From: Deferribacteres bacterium
GTDB lineage: Bacteria; Chrysiogenota; Deferribacteres; Deferribacterales; Geovibrionaceae
Length of the DNA stretch: 64,000 nt
Assembly: GCA_023395255.1 (NCBI GenBank)
Contig: JAEWZN010000007.1
Coordinates: forward strand, 372,001 to 436,000
Direction of reading: 5' to 3'
Positions 52,159 through 61,717 of the stretch are shown in pieces. The notes under the pieces are model-generated. The model was not told the DNA's origin. It saw only the letters and a program-made list of their open reading frames with translations, and did not search any database. Every line of letters begins with the position of its first letter. The stretch's first letter is position 1. Both the position numbers and the translations under genes were made by a program.

Positions 52159-53567
52159 ACATAGTGCATATCACAGGCGAAGCAGCCCCCTTTGTGCAGA
52201 CAGGGGGCCTTGGAACCTTCGTTGAGAAACTGGCCGCCGCACAGGCCGCAGCCGGGCACATTGTGCGGGTCTGCATTCCTCTTTATCTCCTCACCGAGAG
52301 GGACGCAGGGGAGATAAGAGACACGGAGGTAAGGATAAACGTCAGCGCAGGGGACAGGGAATATGAGTTTGCAGTGCATTCTGCGCTTGTTTCCGGCGTT
52401 GAGTATCTGTTTTTTGCCAATCCGGAGCTTTTCAGCAGGGGCGGCATATACGGCTCAGGCGATTTTGACTACTCCGACAATGATCTCAGGTATGCGGCTT
52501 TTTCTCAGGCATGCCTGTTTTACTTTGCGGGCGGCTGCTCATCACCGGATATTCTCCACTGCCATGACTGGCAGGCGGGGCTTGTGCCTCTTTATAATTC
52601 CCTGCTTTTCAGGGATATGAAATGGAAAACGGTTTTCACTGTGCACGATGTCCAGTGTCCGGGGCTTTTCCAGCGGATGGATCTTGAAGAACTCAACCTC
52701 CCGTGGGAAGTGTACGACATTGAAGGGATAGAGTTTTACGGACAGATAAGCTTCCTCAAAGCGGGGATAGTTTACTCTGATTTCATAACAACCGTCAGCC
52801 CCGCCTACGCGCGGGACATACAGACCGAAGGCTTCGCCGGAGGGATGGAAGGTGTTATGACAAAATATTCATACAAGTTGAAAGGAATCCTCAACGGAAT
52901 AGATTATAATGTATGGAACCCTGGTAATGACTGTTATGTTTCATGCAGCATCGGCAAGGGTAAAAACTGGAAAAAAGAATGCAAAAAAGAGCTGGCAAAG
53001 GATTTCGGCATAAATCCGGACAGACCTCTTTTTGTTATGATAGGCAGGATGAGCAACAGAAAAGGCCTGGAGCTTGTGCTGGACGCAGCGCCTGATCTTG
53101 CGCAGAAGGAGGCCGATTTTTTTATTCTCGGCCACGGCGACAAGATGTATGTGCGTATTATAAAGAAGCTGGCCGGAAGTTTCGGCAATTTCTTTATACA
53201 TACCAGATATGACCATGCGCTGGCGCACAGGCTTTTTGCCGCGGCGGACTTCATACTGGCTCCGTCCGTGTATGAACCTTTCGGCTCGTCCCACCTCATA
53301 GGAACACGTTACGGCGCAGTGCCCCTTGTCAACCCCGCAGGCGGGGTGGAGGACACTGTTAAATATTTTGCCGAGAACGGCTGCGCGCTGGTGATGAAGG
53401 AATACACTGTGGCGGAACTGTTAAACAAGGTTGATGAAGCTATAAAGATGTACAGCACGGGCGATTTAACGCAGAAGGTTATGGAATCCTCATGTTGCGC
53501 TGATTTTTCATGGGAGAGAGCAGCGGCACAGTACCTCGAAATTTATCTGTCACCGGACGGAGGATGA
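52155..53567 (+). CDS. glgA: glycogen/starch synthase (GT5)
   Basis: The ~470-aa GT-B enzyme elongates alpha-1,4-glucan from an NDP-glucose. ATG 52155 gives an ATGA overlap with the previous gene and the family start MNIVHITGEAAPFVQTGGLG. Further motifs are ILHCHDWQAGLVPLY, FTVHDVQCPGLF, TVSPAYARDIQ, GILNGIDYNVWNPGND, GRMSNRKGLELVLDA and APSVYEPFGSSHLIGTRYGAVPL. The lysine of the classical KTGGL loop, which binds the nucleotide sugar, is Gln here (QTGGL). Neither glgC nor a GH13 branching gene is nearby. Confidence 0.92.
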   Translation: MNIVHITGEAAPFVQTGGLGTFVEKLAAAQAAAGHIVRVCIPLYLLTERDAGEIRDTEVRINVSAGDREYEFAVHSALVSGVEYLFFANPELFSRGGIYGSGDFDYSDNDLRYAAFSQACLFYFAGGCSSPDILHCHDWQAGLVPLYNSLLFRDMKWKTVFTVHDVQCPGLFQRMDLEELNLPWEVYDIEGIEFYGQISFLKAGIVYSDFITTVSPAYARDIQTEGFAGGMEGVMTKYSYKLKGILNGIDYNVWNPGNDCYVSCSIGKGKNWKKECKKELAKDFGINPDRPLFVMIGRMSNRKGLELVLDAAPDLAQKEADFFILGHGDKMYVRIIKKLAGSFGNFFIHTRYDHALAHRLFAAADFILAPSVYEPFGSSHLIGTRYGAVPLVNPAGGVEDTVKYFAENGCALVMKEYTVAELLNKVDEAIKMYSTGDLTQKVMESSCCADFSWERAAAQYLEIYLSPDGG

Positions 53568-54298
53568 ACATGAATCTCTCTGAAATGAGTAAGAAAGAGC
53601 TTTACAGGCTTGCTGTGGAGCTCAATGTGGAAAACAGGTCAAAAATGACCAGAGAAGAGCTGGCTGCGGCTCTCACTGCGGCTATGTCCGAACAGAAAGT
53701 TTATTCCAGTACGGAGCAGCATAAGGCTGAGGCGGCTCACGCCATGCCTGAGAAGGTGCGCCCTGCCGAATATCCCATACCGAACAGGTATCAGATAGAC
53801 ACTGCGGTTCTTCTTCCCATAAATCCCCGCAAGGAATATGTTTACTGGGAAGTTTCGGATAATACCGTAAACCGTTTCAGAACGGAGCACGGCAGCCCGG
53901 ATGCGGCATTTGTACTGAAAATCTTCGGCAGCACCAGCGGGGAAGACTCGGAAGAGCTTGCCAGTGTCCGCGTGGGCAGGTACGGCAACTGGTTTTTTGA
54001 CCTTTATGTGCCGGAGAGGCTGATCTGGGCTGAAATAGGGCTGATGGACAATAAGGGCAACTACTTTGCCGTGGCGCATTCACGCAAGGTACGTATGCCG
54101 TCTGATAAAATAAGCGAAATTATTGATGAGGAAACCTGGATGACAGTTGGGGAAAAAATTGAGGACATATACCGTCTTTCCGGTGTGAACGAGCTTGACT
54201 CGTCCGTTCCGGGAAGCGTTCGTATATTTCAGGAGGCGATGAGATTTCTGGAGAAATCCGTATCCTCCGGCGAAACAGCAAAAAGAGAGGGAAGATAA
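53564..54298 (+). CDS. DUF4912 protein with N-terminal SAP/Rho-N-like segment
   Basis: A ~244-aa protein. Residues 8-42 (MSKKELYRLAVELNVENRSK then MTREELAAALTAA) look like a SAP or Rho N-terminal helix-turn-helix, usually nucleic-acid binding. Then a linker rich in charged residues, and residues 80-190 form a DUF4912 beta domain (YVYWEVSDNTVNRF, ELASVRVGRYGNWFFDLYVP). Its function is unknown. It overlaps glgA and the GH57 branching gene by 4 and 1 bases, so it is strictly co-translated with alpha-glucan enzymes and may bind carbohydrate. I chose ATG 53564. Confidence 0.75.
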   Translation: MNMNLSEMSKKELYRLAVELNVENRSKMTREELAAALTAAMSEQKVYSSTEQHKAEAAHAMPEKVRPAEYPIPNRYQIDTAVLLPINPRKEYVYWEVSDNTVNRFRTEHGSPDAAFVLKIFGSTSGEDSEELASVRVGRYGNWFFDLYVPERLIWAEIGLMDNKGNYFAVAHSRKVRMPSDKISEIIDEETWMTVGEKIEDIYRLSGVNELDSSVPGSVRIFQEAMRFLEKSVSSGETAKREGR

Positions 54299-55872
54299 TG
54301 TCCGGCTGCTGGATGTTGGTTCTTCACTCGCACCTTCCCTTTGTGAAGCATCCTGAATTTGATTACTTTCTGGAAGAGCACTGGCTGTACGAGGCGATAA
54401 GCGAAACATATCTGCCTCTTTTGATGAACATGAAAAAGCTTGAAGAGGAAGGAGTTCCGTTTCGTATTACCGTTTCGGTGACTCCGCCTCTGGCCGATAT
54501 GCTTTCGGATACCATGCTTATGCAGAGGTTCGAGAAATATCTGGACAGGCTTATAGAGCTTGCAAACAAAGAAAAAGAGAGAACCGCGCACGACCGCGCA
54601 CAGAACCGTGTTGCGTGGATGTATCTTGAGCGCTTTGAGCGGCTTAAGGAGTTTTACACAGGCTTTTTAGGCAGGAGCGTGCTGAACGGCTACCGTTATT
54701 TTATGAATAAAGGCAGTCTGGAGATAATCACCTGCGGGTTCACCCACGGTTTTCTGCCGCTGATGAACGGCGACAATGCGGTTCGCGCGCAGATTGAGCT
54801 TGCGGTTAAAAGCCATGAAAAGAAATTCGGCACACCGCCCAAGGGTATATGGCTGCCGGAATGCGCCTATTACGCCGGGCTTGAGAAAATTCTCTCCGAT
54901 TACGGCATAAGATATTTCTTCGTTGATACACACGGGGTTCTCTACTCCAAACCCAGACCGCGTTACGGCGTGTACGCTCCCGTGTACACCTCAAACGGAG
55001 TGGCCGCCTTCGGGCGTGATTATTACTCCTCAAAACAGGTCTGGAGCAGCAAGGAAGGCTACCCCGGAGACACATGCTACAGGGATTTTTACCGTGACAT
55101 AGGCTACGATCTGGACGCGGAATATATTGCGCCTTACATAAGCCCCGACGGAACAAGGGTTTTTACGGGCATGAAGTATCATAAAATAACCGGAAGCAGT
55201 GAGCACAAGGAGATCTACGAACCCGAAGCGGCAAAGAGCAAAACAGCGGAACACGCTGCCCACTTTGTCGCGGAGAGGGAGAAGCAGATAAAAGAACTAA
55301 ACGGCATAATGGACAGAAAGCCTCTGGTGGTTTCTCCTTATGACGCGGAGCTTTTCGGCCACTGGTGGTTTGAGGGGCCCGATTTTCTCGCAAATGTTTT
55401 CCGTGAGATAGATAAAAACCCTGAAATAACCGCCGTAACCCCTATGGAGTATCTTGCGGAGTTTCCCACCAACCAGATGGTTGAGGTGAATCCGTCCTCA
55501 TGGGGTGACAAGGGCTATTACGATGTGTGGCTTAATAACGGAAACGAGTGGATTTACCGCCACCTGCATTTCATGGCGGATGCGATGGTCAGCCTTGCCA
55601 GAAAACACAGCAGCACAAAGGAAGACTTCATCAACCGTGCGCTGAACCAGATGACAAGAGAGCTTTTTCTGGCGCAAAGCAGCGACTGGGCTTTCCTTAT
55701 GACCACGGAAACAGCCACTGAGTACTCAACAAGAAGAACAAAGGAACATATACATAATTTTCTCAGGCTCAGGGAACTTGTGGACAACAGGGATTTCGAT
55801 TATGATTTCCTCACGAAGCTTGAAACAAAAAACAGTATATTTCCCGAAATAGATTTCAGGGTATATGCCTGA
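54298..55872 (+). CDS. GH57 1,4-alpha-glucan branching enzyme
   Basis: A 524-aa GH57 enzyme of the branching subgroup (with DUF1957-type C-terminal helices). It starts GCWMLVLHSHLPFVKHPEFD, has GFLPLMNG, the nucleophile in GIWLPECAYYAGLEKIL and the acid/base Asp in SPYDAELFGHWWFEGPDFL. The C-terminal end includes NQMTRELFLAQSSDWAFLMT, typical for this subgroup. It makes alpha-1,6 branch points, in place of the missing GH13 GlgB. It overlaps the DUF4912 gene by one base. Confidence 0.92.
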   Translation: MSGCWMLVLHSHLPFVKHPEFDYFLEEHWLYEAISETYLPLLMNMKKLEEEGVPFRITVSVTPPLADMLSDTMLMQRFEKYLDRLIELANKEKERTAHDRAQNRVAWMYLERFERLKEFYTGFLGRSVLNGYRYFMNKGSLEIITCGFTHGFLPLMNGDNAVRAQIELAVKSHEKKFGTPPKGIWLPECAYYAGLEKILSDYGIRYFFVDTHGVLYSKPRPRYGVYAPVYTSNGVAAFGRDYYSSKQVWSSKEGYPGDTCYRDFYRDIGYDLDAEYIAPYISPDGTRVFTGMKYHKITGSSEHKEIYEPEAAKSKTAEHAAHFVAEREKQIKELNGIMDRKPLVVSPYDAELFGHWWFEGPDFLANVFREIDKNPEITAVTPMEYLAEFPTNQMVEVNPSSWGDKGYYDVWLNNGNEWIYRHLHFMADAMVSLARKHSSTKEDFINRALNQMTRELFLAQSSDWAFLMTTETATEYSTRRTKEHIHNFLRLRELVDNRDFDYDFLTKLETKNSIFPEIDFRVYA

Positions 55873-55889
55873 ACAAAACGGAGGAAACC

Positions 55890-56405
55890 ATGATTTCCAA
55901 GAAAATGGAAAAAGCGCTGAACGAACAGCTTAACTTTGAAATGTATTCGGCTTATGTTTACCTTGCCATGAGCGCCCACTGTGAAAGCAAGGGGCTCAAG
56001 GGCTTCGCCAACTGGTTTAATGTGCAGTATCAGGAAGAGATGATGCACGCCATGAAGTTTTATAACTTCATACTTGACCAGAGTGCGGAAGTGGAGCTTG
56101 AGGCCATAAAAAAACCTAAAAAAGATTATGATACGCTTCTTTCGATCTTCGAGGAGACTCTTGTTCATGAAAGGGAAGTTACGAAAAGGATATACAAGCT
56201 TGTTGACCTTGCCCTTGACGAAAGAGACCACGGAACAAATGCATTTCTCCAGTGGTTTGTGACCGAGCAGATTGAGGAGGAGTCATCCGTTAACCAGATT
56301 ATAGATAAGCTTAAACTTGTTCAGGGCAACGGCAACGGCATATTCCTTCTGGATGCCGAGCTTGCCACGAGGGTTTTCACTCCTCCGGCTGCTGCAACAG
56401 CTTAA
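55890..56405 (+). CDS. ftnA: bacterial non-haem ferritin
   Basis: A 171-aa four-helix ferritin for iron storage. Ferroxidase residues are seen in LNEQLNFEMYSAYVYLAMS (Glu), YQEEMMHAMKFYNF (Glu-Glu-His), and FLQWFVTEQIEEESSV. AACGGAGGAAACC precedes its start at 55890. It follows the alpha-glucan cluster by 17 bases and may be co-transcribed, although its function is unrelated. An intrinsic terminator ends the unit. Confidence 0.95.
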   Translation: MISKKMEKALNEQLNFEMYSAYVYLAMSAHCESKGLKGFANWFNVQYQEEMMHAMKFYNFILDQSAEVELEAIKKPKKDYDTLLSIFEETLVHEREVTKRIYKLVDLALDERDHGTNAFLQWFVTEQIEEESSVNQIIDKLKLVQGNGNGIFLLDAELATRVFTPPAAATA

Positions 56406-56414
56406 TAAGATTAG

Positions 56415-56440
56415 AGCCTCCCTCCGGGGAGGCTTTTATA
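56415..56440 (+). terminator. intrinsic terminator after ferritin
   Basis: AGCCTCCC/GGGGAGGCT hairpin (56415-56434) with a TTTTATA tail, between converging genes. Confidence 0.75.
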
Positions 56441-56447
56441 TTAAGCC

Positions 56448-56930
56448 TCAGTCCATCGGCAGCAGGGCGTAGCCTTTGTTCTGGTACGCCGCAAGGCTGA
56501 TATAGCCGTTTTTCACTATCTCCACGCCGCTTATGATATTTGCTGAGTCTATCTTCATGTACGCCAGCGAAAGGCCGCATTGCTGAAAGCGCACTCCCAT
56601 ATTCCTGAGTTCGTTTATCCGCTTGTGCATTATTTTCTTGAGGCCTGTGTCCATGCTGCTGATATATTTGTCTGACTCTGTCATAAAGGCGGATGCATCA
56701 CCCCTGATGATTACTATGAACAAGGGTTTCACACCTTCGCTCTTTAAGTTTTCAATGGTTTTTCTTATGGCGACAAGGCGGAGATCCAGAAGGTTTGCCT
56801 TGCCTTGGTTCAAATCAATAACTGCCCTGACCGTAGTGAGACCTGAAAGCGAGTCGGAGTGGCTTTCCTCCGCGTATACGGCATATGCAGCAAACAGCGT
56901 GAGGAGAACCGCGACCAGAATTTTTTTCAT
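56448..56930 (-). CDS. secreted DsrE-like protein
   Basis: A ~160-aa protein with a signal peptide MKKILVAVLLTLFAAYAVYA (start ATG 56930; the longer frame to 56960 would spoil it). The mature part has AVIDLNQGKANLLDLRLVAIR, PLFIVIIRGDASAF, RINELRNMGVRFQQCGLSLA and NIISGVEIVKNGYISLAAYQNKGYALLP, the pattern of DsrE/DsrF-like periplasmic proteins, with the single conserved Cys in FQQCGLSL. Sulfur-related or thiol-transfer roles are possible but not shown. Function unresolved. Confidence 0.8.
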   Translation of the reverse strand: MKKILVAVLLTLFAAYAVYAEESHSDSLSGLTTVRAVIDLNQGKANLLDLRLVAIRKTIENLKSEGVKPLFIVIIRGDASAFMTESDKYISSMDTGLKKIMHKRINELRNMGVRFQQCGLSLAYMKIDSANIISGVEIVKNGYISLAAYQNKGYALLPMD

Positions 56931-56971
56931 ACTTCCACCGCAGATTCTTTTTGATGACATTATACCAGATT

Positions 56972-57586
56972 TTATGGATTTTTTAGCGGTTTTGTGCAGA
57001 AATTCATATATTTTACATCAATATATCTGTAAGGCAGGTGCTCATCACGCCCTTCTGGAATACCGAGGCGCGGGGCTTGGGCTATCTTTTCCGGCCTGTA
57101 GCCCGTATCAGCCATGAAGAAGCTTTCTTCAAATGTTTTTGCGTCATACTGCGGAACCTTGAGGGCGAGCGAATGGCAAATCAGGGTCTGTCCGCTGCAC
57201 AGTTTTCCGGTTTCCCGCTCCCGACCGTCGCTTTTGAAGGGGTTGAGCTTTTTCATCATGCGTATCATCTCCGCATCATCCCCGAACGGATAGCCGGATT
57301 TTATAAGCACTGCGTTCCCCTCACCCCGGCAGCTCATGTTCAGCGAATCCCCGCCGCGGGCGTAGTACATATAGATTGTTCCGGCGGGCATGAACAGCGC
57401 CCTGCGCTTTTCGGTGTAGCCGAGGGAGGCGTGGCTCCCCTTTTCGTGCATGTAATAGCTTTCGGTCTCGATAATCTGCGCCTTGAGCCACACTCCGTCA
57501 TGCAGACGGAATATCACCTTGCCCAGAAGATCACGGGCTACCTCGCACGGTGTACGGTCAAAGAATGATGCTTCAAGCTTTTTCAT
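56972..57586 (-). CDS. 3-methyladenine DNA glycosylase (AAG/MPG family)
   Basis: A 204-aa AAG-type glycosylase that removes alkylated purines. The sequence has FFDRTPCEVARDLLGKVI, the active site ETESYYMHEKGSHA (catalytic Glu with the intercalating Tyr nearby), MPAGTIYMYYARGG and a C-terminal GGQ-like region reading FKSDGRERETGKLCSGQTLICHS in part. The end contains the product-release segment (RPEKIAQAPRLGIPEG). Length is normal. It lies 41 bases downstream, in transcription order, of nothing obvious but 14 bases after the antiporter gene. Confidence 0.92.
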   Translation of the reverse strand: MKKLEASFFDRTPCEVARDLLGKVIFRLHDGVWLKAQIIETESYYMHEKGSHASLGYTEKRRALFMPAGTIYMYYARGGDSLNMSCRGEGNAVLIKSGYPFGDDAEMIRMMKKLNPFKSDGRERETGKLCSGQTLICHSLALKVPQYDAKTFEESFFMADTGYRPEKIAQAPRLGIPEGRDEHLPYRYIDVKYMNFCTKPLKNP

Positions 57587-57600
57587 GGGAATCAGCGGGG

Positions 57601-58803
57601 CTAAGCCCCGCTCCGTTTGAATTTTGATGTGATGAATGAATAAGCAATATAGATTCGTTTGGATTCTTTGGCGAAGAGGGGTCCCAGAACCGCAAGCAGC
57701 AGTACATAAAGCACTGCAAAGGACTGCACTACCGGGAGCAGTCCGCCAGCCTTGCCTATGCTTGCCATAATGATGGAAAACTCTCCTCTGGCAACGAGGG
57801 TGAAACCTATGTTCATAGAGGCTTTTGGTGATACTCCGGCTACTTTGCCCGCAATCTGACCGGAGAAGAAGTTTGCCGCAATAGTGAGCAGAACCCCTAT
57901 GACAGCAGCACCCGCTGCACCGCCGAGAGTGGTCGGATCAATGCTGAGGCCGAAGCTGAAGAAGAACACCGCACCGAAAAAATCCCTGAAAGGGATTATC
58001 ATATGCTCAATCCTCTTTGCATGGACTGATTCAGAAAGTACGAGACCGAGAAGCAGGGCTCCTATTGCTTCTGCCACATGTACAGTTTCAGATGAACCTG
58101 CTATCATGAAAAGCAGGGCAAGAACGGTCAGAAGGAAAAGTTCAGGGGATTTTATATTAAGCGCTTTGTCAATTTTACCTATTATCTTCCTTCCGATCGC
58201 AAGGAAGAAGATTATGAATCCCAGAGCAGAGAGCGATGTAAGCAGAACTTTGGTAAATGATGTGGAACCGCTGAGCACTAGGCCTGAGAGTATGGACATA
58301 TGAATGGCGATGAACAGGTCATCAAACATGATCATTCCCATGATTATTTCTGTTTCAGGGTTAGCCGTTCTTTTCAGATCCACAAGAACCTTGGCTACAA
58401 TAGCAGTTGATGAGCTGGTCATTATACCGCATATAACCATGGTTTCAGCCAGAGGCATGCCCATCATCCATCCGAGAAGTAGGCCGGAGATAAAGTTCAG
58501 ACCGACGTAAAATGCACCGCCAGTAACGATAGATTTACCGGATTTCAGAAGACGGGAGACTGAAAACTCAAGCCCCAGATAAAAGAGCAGGAATAATACT
58601 CCTAGCCTGCCTAGAAACTCTATGAAGTGTGCACTTTCAAGAAAGCGGAAGTCAAATATACCTATCTGAGGTGCATGCTGTCCCATGACCATACCAATCA
58701 GTATATAAAAAGGTATGACGGAAAATCGGAGTTTCTCTGATATTAAACCGACGGAAGCGATCAGTGCCACCGCCAGACCTATTTCAAAAACAAGTGTGTC
58801 CAT
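57601..58803 (-). CDS. K+/H+ antiporter, membrane subunit (KhtU/KefB-like CPA2)
   Basis: A 400-aa integral membrane protein with about 12 helices, member of the CPA2 family. Seen are GMVMGQHAPQIG, LFYLGLEFSVSRLLKSG, ICGIMTSSSTAIVAKVLVDL, GMIMFDDLFIAIHMS and FSFGLSIDPTT; the ion-binding Asp pair lies in MFDDL. It exports K+ (or Na+) for protons. The partner encoded just upstream carries the regulatory RCK/TrkA_C domain, as in the KhtTU system. Length fits KhtU without a fused RCK domain. Confidence 0.88.
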   Translation of the reverse strand: MDTLVFEIGLAVALIASVGLISEKLRFSVIPFYILIGMVMGQHAPQIGIFDFRFLESAHFIEFLGRLGVLFLLFYLGLEFSVSRLLKSGKSIVTGGAFYVGLNFISGLLLGWMMGMPLAETMVICGIMTSSSTAIVAKVLVDLKRTANPETEIIMGMIMFDDLFIAIHMSILSGLVLSGSTSFTKVLLTSLSALGFIIFFLAIGRKIIGKIDKALNIKSPELFLLTVLALLFMIAGSSETVHVAEAIGALLLGLVLSESVHAKRIEHMIIPFRDFFGAVFFFSFGLSIDPTTLGGAAGAAVIGVLLTIAANFFSGQIAGKVAGVSPKASMNIGFTLVARGEFSIIMASIGKAGGLLPVVQSFAVLYVLLLAVLGPLFAKESKRIYIAYSFITSKFKRSGA

Positions 58804-58864
58804 AAGGCTCCATAAAAAGAATCACTGGGGATCATTGAGATCCTTACTATTAAATCTGCGGTTT

Positions 58865-59365
58865 TCAGCAGTTGCCTGCGTTCATGAGTTCCTTGAAGAG
58901 TTTTATATGCTGACGCTCACCGGCTATAACCACCATGGCATCCGCTGCAAAAACGCAGTCCGGACCGGGGCTCACTGTCTTTTTATCTTTTTCCACAATT
59001 GCAATAATGGAAACTCCTGTGAGCTGACGTACTTTGAGCCCGCCTATTGTTTTGCCTACCCAGCTTGAGGAAGGGTCAACTTTGAGCCATTCAATTACAA
59101 GATCGTCTATTTCCACGTCAATCGTTTCGAGTGCCTTAGGCTTGTAAGTGATTCCGCCGAGGATTCCTGCCAGAGCTCTTGCTTCTTCGTCTTCAAGGCT
59201 GCCGACAGGTATGCTTTCCTCCGGATCATCGTGGCTGAAATAATAGACTTCCCGCTTGCCGTTATCATGAACTATTACAACGATTTTGTCTTTTGCCCTT
59301 GTTTCAACGATAAATTTTCTTCCTATACCGGGTAAATCAGATTCCCTAATCTGCATATTCTGCAT
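58865..59365 (-). CDS. TrkA_C-domain regulatory subunit of the antiporter (KhtT-like)
   Basis: A 166-aa soluble protein. Residues 1-60 are a KhtT-type N-terminal domain (RESDLPGIGRKFIVETRAKD); the last ~90 residues hold a TrkA_C (RCK-C) domain (SSWVGKTIGGLKVRQLTG, SIIAIVEKDKK, VVIAGERQHIKLF). KhtT regulates KhtU in response to a small ligand. It lies 61 bases upstream of the antiporter gene in the same direction. Confidence 0.87.
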   Translation of the reverse strand: MQNMQIRESDLPGIGRKFIVETRAKDKIVVIVHDNGKREVYYFSHDDPEESIPVGSLEDEEARALAGILGGITYKPKALETIDVEIDDLVIEWLKVDPSSSWVGKTIGGLKVRQLTGVSIIAIVEKDKKTVSPGPDCVFAADAMVVIAGERQHIKLFKELMNAGNC

Positions 59366-59490
59366 ACCTCCGTGAATTGTTTATGTGTTTGTTTGATTAA
59401 AGACCAAAGATGCTAAAAAATAGAAAAAAGGCGATATTTTGATTAATAAAGCATATAACTTAAGATATTTCAAGTCTGAATAAGTTTATG

Positions 59491-59520
59491 AAAAAGCCCC
59501 GCCATTTAACAGACGGGGCC
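59491..59520 (-). terminator. intrinsic terminator of groESL
   Basis: On the minus strand GCCCCG/CGGGGC (with loop TCTGTTAAATGG) followed by TTTTT, about 33 bases after the groEL stop. Confidence 0.8.
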
Positions 59521-59552
59521 AGATATTTCTGTCGGTAAGGTAAGCGTGATGA

Positions 59553-61507
<1,955 letters not shown>

Positions 61508-61553
61508 CTTCTTCCTCCTTATATTTTTTGTTTTAATTGCCCTAATCAGGTTA

Positions 61554-61580
61554 TTAGCACTCTGAGGTGTTGAGTGCCAA
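61554..61580 (-). promoter_or_regulatory. CIRCE operator of groESL (HrcA)
   Basis: TTAGCACTC-N9-GAGTGCCAA, one mismatch from the CIRCE consensus (GAGTGCTAA). It lies between a likely promoter (minus TTGATT at 61612-61617, TATAAA at 61591-61596, 15-base spacer) and groES, so HrcA would block transcription until heat shock. Confidence 0.9.
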
Positions 61581-61678
61581 CAGTGTTATTTTTATAGATC
61601 GCGGGCGAAAAAATCAAGAGAAAAATACATGAAAAAATGAATAGAGTTATGAATATGGAAAGGGTGGGATAAAGGCGG

Positions 61679-61708
61679 GCACAGCCGTAAAAATACCTGC
61701 GGCTGTGC
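61679..61708 (-). terminator. hairpin after the amidase gene
   Basis: GCACAGCCG (61679-61687) pairs with CGGCTGTGC (61700-61708). It lies upstream of the amidase stop only in plus coordinates, that is just past the end of the minus-strand gene; the tail has few T, so it is a moderate call. Confidence 0.5.
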
Positions 61709-61717
61709 TGCCTGTGA

